Shown in pieces: positions 5,424 to 6,659 of a stretch of 6,659 nt of DNA. The stretch is from an uncultured Coriobacteriaceae bacterium (lineage in GTDB: Bacteria; Actinomycetota; Coriobacteriia; Coriobacteriales; Eggerthellaceae). Position numbers and translations under genes: made by a program. Location: the NCBI GenBank assembly GCA_902796815.1, contig CADBQL010000411.1, forward strand, positions 1-6,659, written 5' to 3'. The notes under the pieces are model-generated. The model worked only from the letters and a program-made list of their open reading frames with translations. It had not been told where the DNA came from and did not search any database. The stretch's first letter is position 1. Every line of letters starts with the position of its first letter.

Positions 5424-5440
5424 GCGGGCCCCGTGCCCGC
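5424..5440 (-). promoter_or_regulatory. GC-rich hairpin in the leader of the second small Cys-protein gene
   Basis: GCGGGC and GCCCGC (5424-5429 and 5435-5440) form a perfect 6-bp dyad with a 5-base loop in the predicted untranslated leader. It ends about 18 bases upstream of the ribosome site. It may affect mRNA stability or translation, but high local GC makes chance formation likely. Confidence 0.3.
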
Positions 5441-5462
5441 CTGCCTCTCTTTCGATGGCCCT

Positions 5463-5511
5463 AGTATGGCACGCGCCGCTCAATCTGAAAAGCGAATGTA
5501 TTTCATGTTTA
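5463..5511 (-). promoter_or_regulatory. Conserved promoter and activator box of the second small Cys-protein gene
   Basis: On the minus strand: box TAAACATGAAA (5511-5501), block CATTCGCTTTTCAGATTGA (5498-5480) containing the TTTTCA -35 (5491-5486), a 17-bp spacer and the -10 CATACT (5468-5463), here preceded by TGC as in extended -10 promoters. The predicted start is near 5456, giving a leader of about 64 bases. All elements match, in the same spacing, those upstream of the small gene at 3254. Only the right half of the TCATGTT-A-AACATGA dyad is well kept; the left half has five of seven bases. Confidence 0.72.
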
Positions 5512-5640
5512 AGATTACGATACGTCATGCAATCAAGGGGCTCCCCTGTTTTTGCAAGTGAATCGGCCTGGCGCATCCAGAAACCGCGCATCCGTCATCG
5601 ATTGGATGATGAAATCGCATCCATGGTGCCGTTGCGTGGC

Positions 5641-6504
5641 CTAATCCGACTGAGGATCGAGGTCGATGGGAACCTGCTCCTTGACGACATAAAGCATGCG
5701 GTTAAAGTCGAACATGGTCGTTTCGGCGACGACCTCTTCGAAGAAGCTGCCGCGTACGGCGTACTCGTTCGAACGCACGAAGTCCATGAGCGTCATGACC
5801 GCCCTGGAAATGGCGATTCCATCGCTCATGTAGCGCTGGTCGTACATCGAAGCGTAGTAACCCGCCTCCAGGTATTCAACTTTCTCAAATATGGACGTTT
5901 CTTCCGGCCAAATTGCTGCGGCGGCGTACACGATGCGCCCTTCGCCCATCTCCTCCGAATCGAAGAAGGCGCCGACGTTATGGAAATACTTGAACGGCAC
6001 GCCCTGCTCTCGGAAGGCCTCCTTGACCGATTCGAGCGCATCGTACCAGGCAGCACCGCTGTCAATTGCTGCCGTGTAGGGGCTGATGGGGAAGCGCACG
6101 AAGGCGCGCCGGGGTTGATATTCCACGAAGCAATGGCGCAGTGCGGGCGGGTTGAGGAACATGGTTTGGTTCTCGATGTGCGCCTGCAAGACGGCGCGGT
6201 CCTGTTCGAGTCGAGCAATGCTCGCTTCGACCTGCTCCAATCGCTTGTGCAGGATGTCGAGGTAGCGAAGGGAGTCCTTGCGGTCGAGGATGTCTTTGAT
6301 GTCGTCGAGCGAAAGCCCCACCTCGCGCATCTTCACGATCTCTTCTATCTGTGCGCTGCGCTCTTTTTGGTAATAGCGGTAGCCGTTCGTCATGTCGACC
6401 GCATCGGGGATGAGGATGCCCTTGTCCATGTACACTTGGAGCGCCTTTTTCGTCACGCCCGTCGTGCGCGCAAATTCTCCCGAGCGTAACAGGTTGTGTT
6501 TCAT
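5641..6504 (-). CDS. MerR-family regulator with GyrI-like effector-binding domain (BmrR type)
   Basis: A 287-residue cytoplasmic regulator. Residues 4-72 are the MerR winged helix-turn-helix ('GEFARTTGVTKKALQVYMDKG', then 'NGYRYYQ' and 'MREVGLSLDDIKDIL'). Residues about 83-112 form the dimerising coiled coil ('LHKRLEQVEASIARLEQDRA'). The rest matches the GyrI-like multidrug-binding domain ('CFVEYQPRRAFVRFPI', 'VKEAFREQGVPFKYFHNVGA'). MerR proteins distort promoters with long spacers to activate transcription, and this subclass usually senses bulky organic compounds. The single Cys argues against metal sensing. Where most members have 'LRYYE..GLL', this one reads 'LQVYMDKGIL'. I start at 6504 because GGAGG (6513-6517) lies 8 bases upstream. 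The ATG at 6519 overlaps that site. The small Cys-protein gene follows after 248 bases. No efflux gene is adjacent, so the target is unknown. Confidence 0.96.
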   Translation of the reverse strand: MKHNLLRSGEFARTTGVTKKALQVYMDKGILIPDAVDMTNGYRYYQKERSAQIEEIVKMREVGLSLDDIKDILDRKDSLRYLDILHKRLEQVEASIARLEQDRAVLQAHIENQTMFLNPPALRHCFVEYQPRRAFVRFPISPYTAAIDSGAAWYDALESVKEAFREQGVPFKYFHNVGAFFDSEEMGEGRIVYAAAAIWPEETSIFEKVEYLEAGYYASMYDQRYMSDGIAISRAVMTLMDFVRSNEYAVRGSFFEEVVAETTMFDFNRMLYVVKEQVPIDLDPQSD

Positions 6505-6659
6505 GGCAAATCCCTCCATCGATGGTACATGGTTTCATTTTACTAAACCAACTGCAACCTTAGGGAGCGGTTTTTTCGCGCCAAAATGATAAAAAAGAAG
6601 CGAAATTCTGTGAGCAACAATTCAAAATTGTAAATTCTAATAGAGAAGATACCACGTCA
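6505..6659. other. Region upstream of the MerR gene with several dyads
   Basis: No gene is supported in these 155 AT-rich bases. Dyads seen: CCATCGATGG (6516-6525) overlapping the MerR ribosome site, GGTTT-N9-AAACC (6531-6549), CTAA-N13-TTAG (6543-6563), and ACAATT-CAA-AATTGT (6617-6631). MerR proteins often control their own promoter, so the middle pair are candidate sites. I could not settle on one promoter: TTGCTC followed by TTATCA or TATCAT on the minus strand would give a 19-20 bp spacer, but the bases are ambiguous. Confidence 0.4.

Noticed and set aside
5536..5553. Hairpin AGGGG-CT-CCCCT followed by T5 on the plus strand
   Set aside because: It looks like a terminator, but the two-base loop is too tight and no plus-strand gene precedes it. 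It is in the wrong orientation to serve the MerR gene.
4998..5561. Plus-strand 187-codon frame across the convergent region
   Set aside because: It crosses two terminators, a small gene on the other strand and its promoter. It has no ribosome site and its composition is random.
5571..5624. Three copies of GCATCC in the MerR-small gene spacer
   Set aside because: They are short, unevenly spaced and expected by chance in GC-rich DNA.
5455..6489. Long plus-strand reading frame (344 codons) opposite the MerR gene
   Set aside because: The minus strand encodes a complete, recognisable MerR/GyrI protein with a good ribosome site. The plus frame has no family resemblance and is a GC-driven antisense shadow.

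Overview
The window is 6,659 bases of moderately GC-rich DNA carrying seven protein genes. Five are recognisable families: a MATE efflux pump, a small heavy-metal-associated (HMA) protein, a LysR-type regulator, an NCS2 purine permease and a MerR-type regulator. Two are very small genes that I do not recognise. Base composition, Shine-Dalgarno use and the style of the regulators suggest a gut actinobacterium of the Coriobacteriia (Eggerthella/Slackia relatives). This is an inference from general resemblance, not from a marker gene. There are no RNA genes, insertion sequences or CRISPR arrays that I can see.

Layout, left to right. Bases 1-1316 (minus) hold most of a MATE multidrug/metabolite exporter, cut at its C-terminal end by the window edge and starting with GTG. 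A gene-free stretch follows, ending in a terminator that faces left. At 1641-1859 (minus) is a 72-residue HMA protein with a CxxC metal site, a near-ideal promoter and a palindrome just after the predicted transcription start. At 2064-2939 (minus) is a LysR regulator, divergent from a 59-residue Cys-containing small protein (3254-3433, plus), which is followed by a clear terminator. The NCS2 purine permease (3625-4950, plus) comes next. It converges on a second small Cys-containing protein (5231-5392, minus) across a region bounded by a long inverted repeat and carrying two leftward terminators. The MerR/GyrI-domain regulator (5641-6504, minus) lies upstream of that second small gene.

The most interesting signal is that the two small genes, about 2 kb apart and on opposite strands, appear to be a co-regulated pair. 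Both proteins start with a short Lys/Asn-rich segment, then a CG(A)CAV motif, then a Ser-Val-acidic helix-like stretch and a basic tail. Their promoters share an 11-base box, a 19-base block, the same 17-bp spacer and the same -10 hexamer in register, although the coding DNA has diverged strongly. The conserved upstream box is half of a palindrome (TCATGTT-A-AACATGA) that occurs in full beside the LysR gene. I infer one regulon of small Cys proteins under a common activator, possibly the adjacent LysR protein. Their function is unknown.
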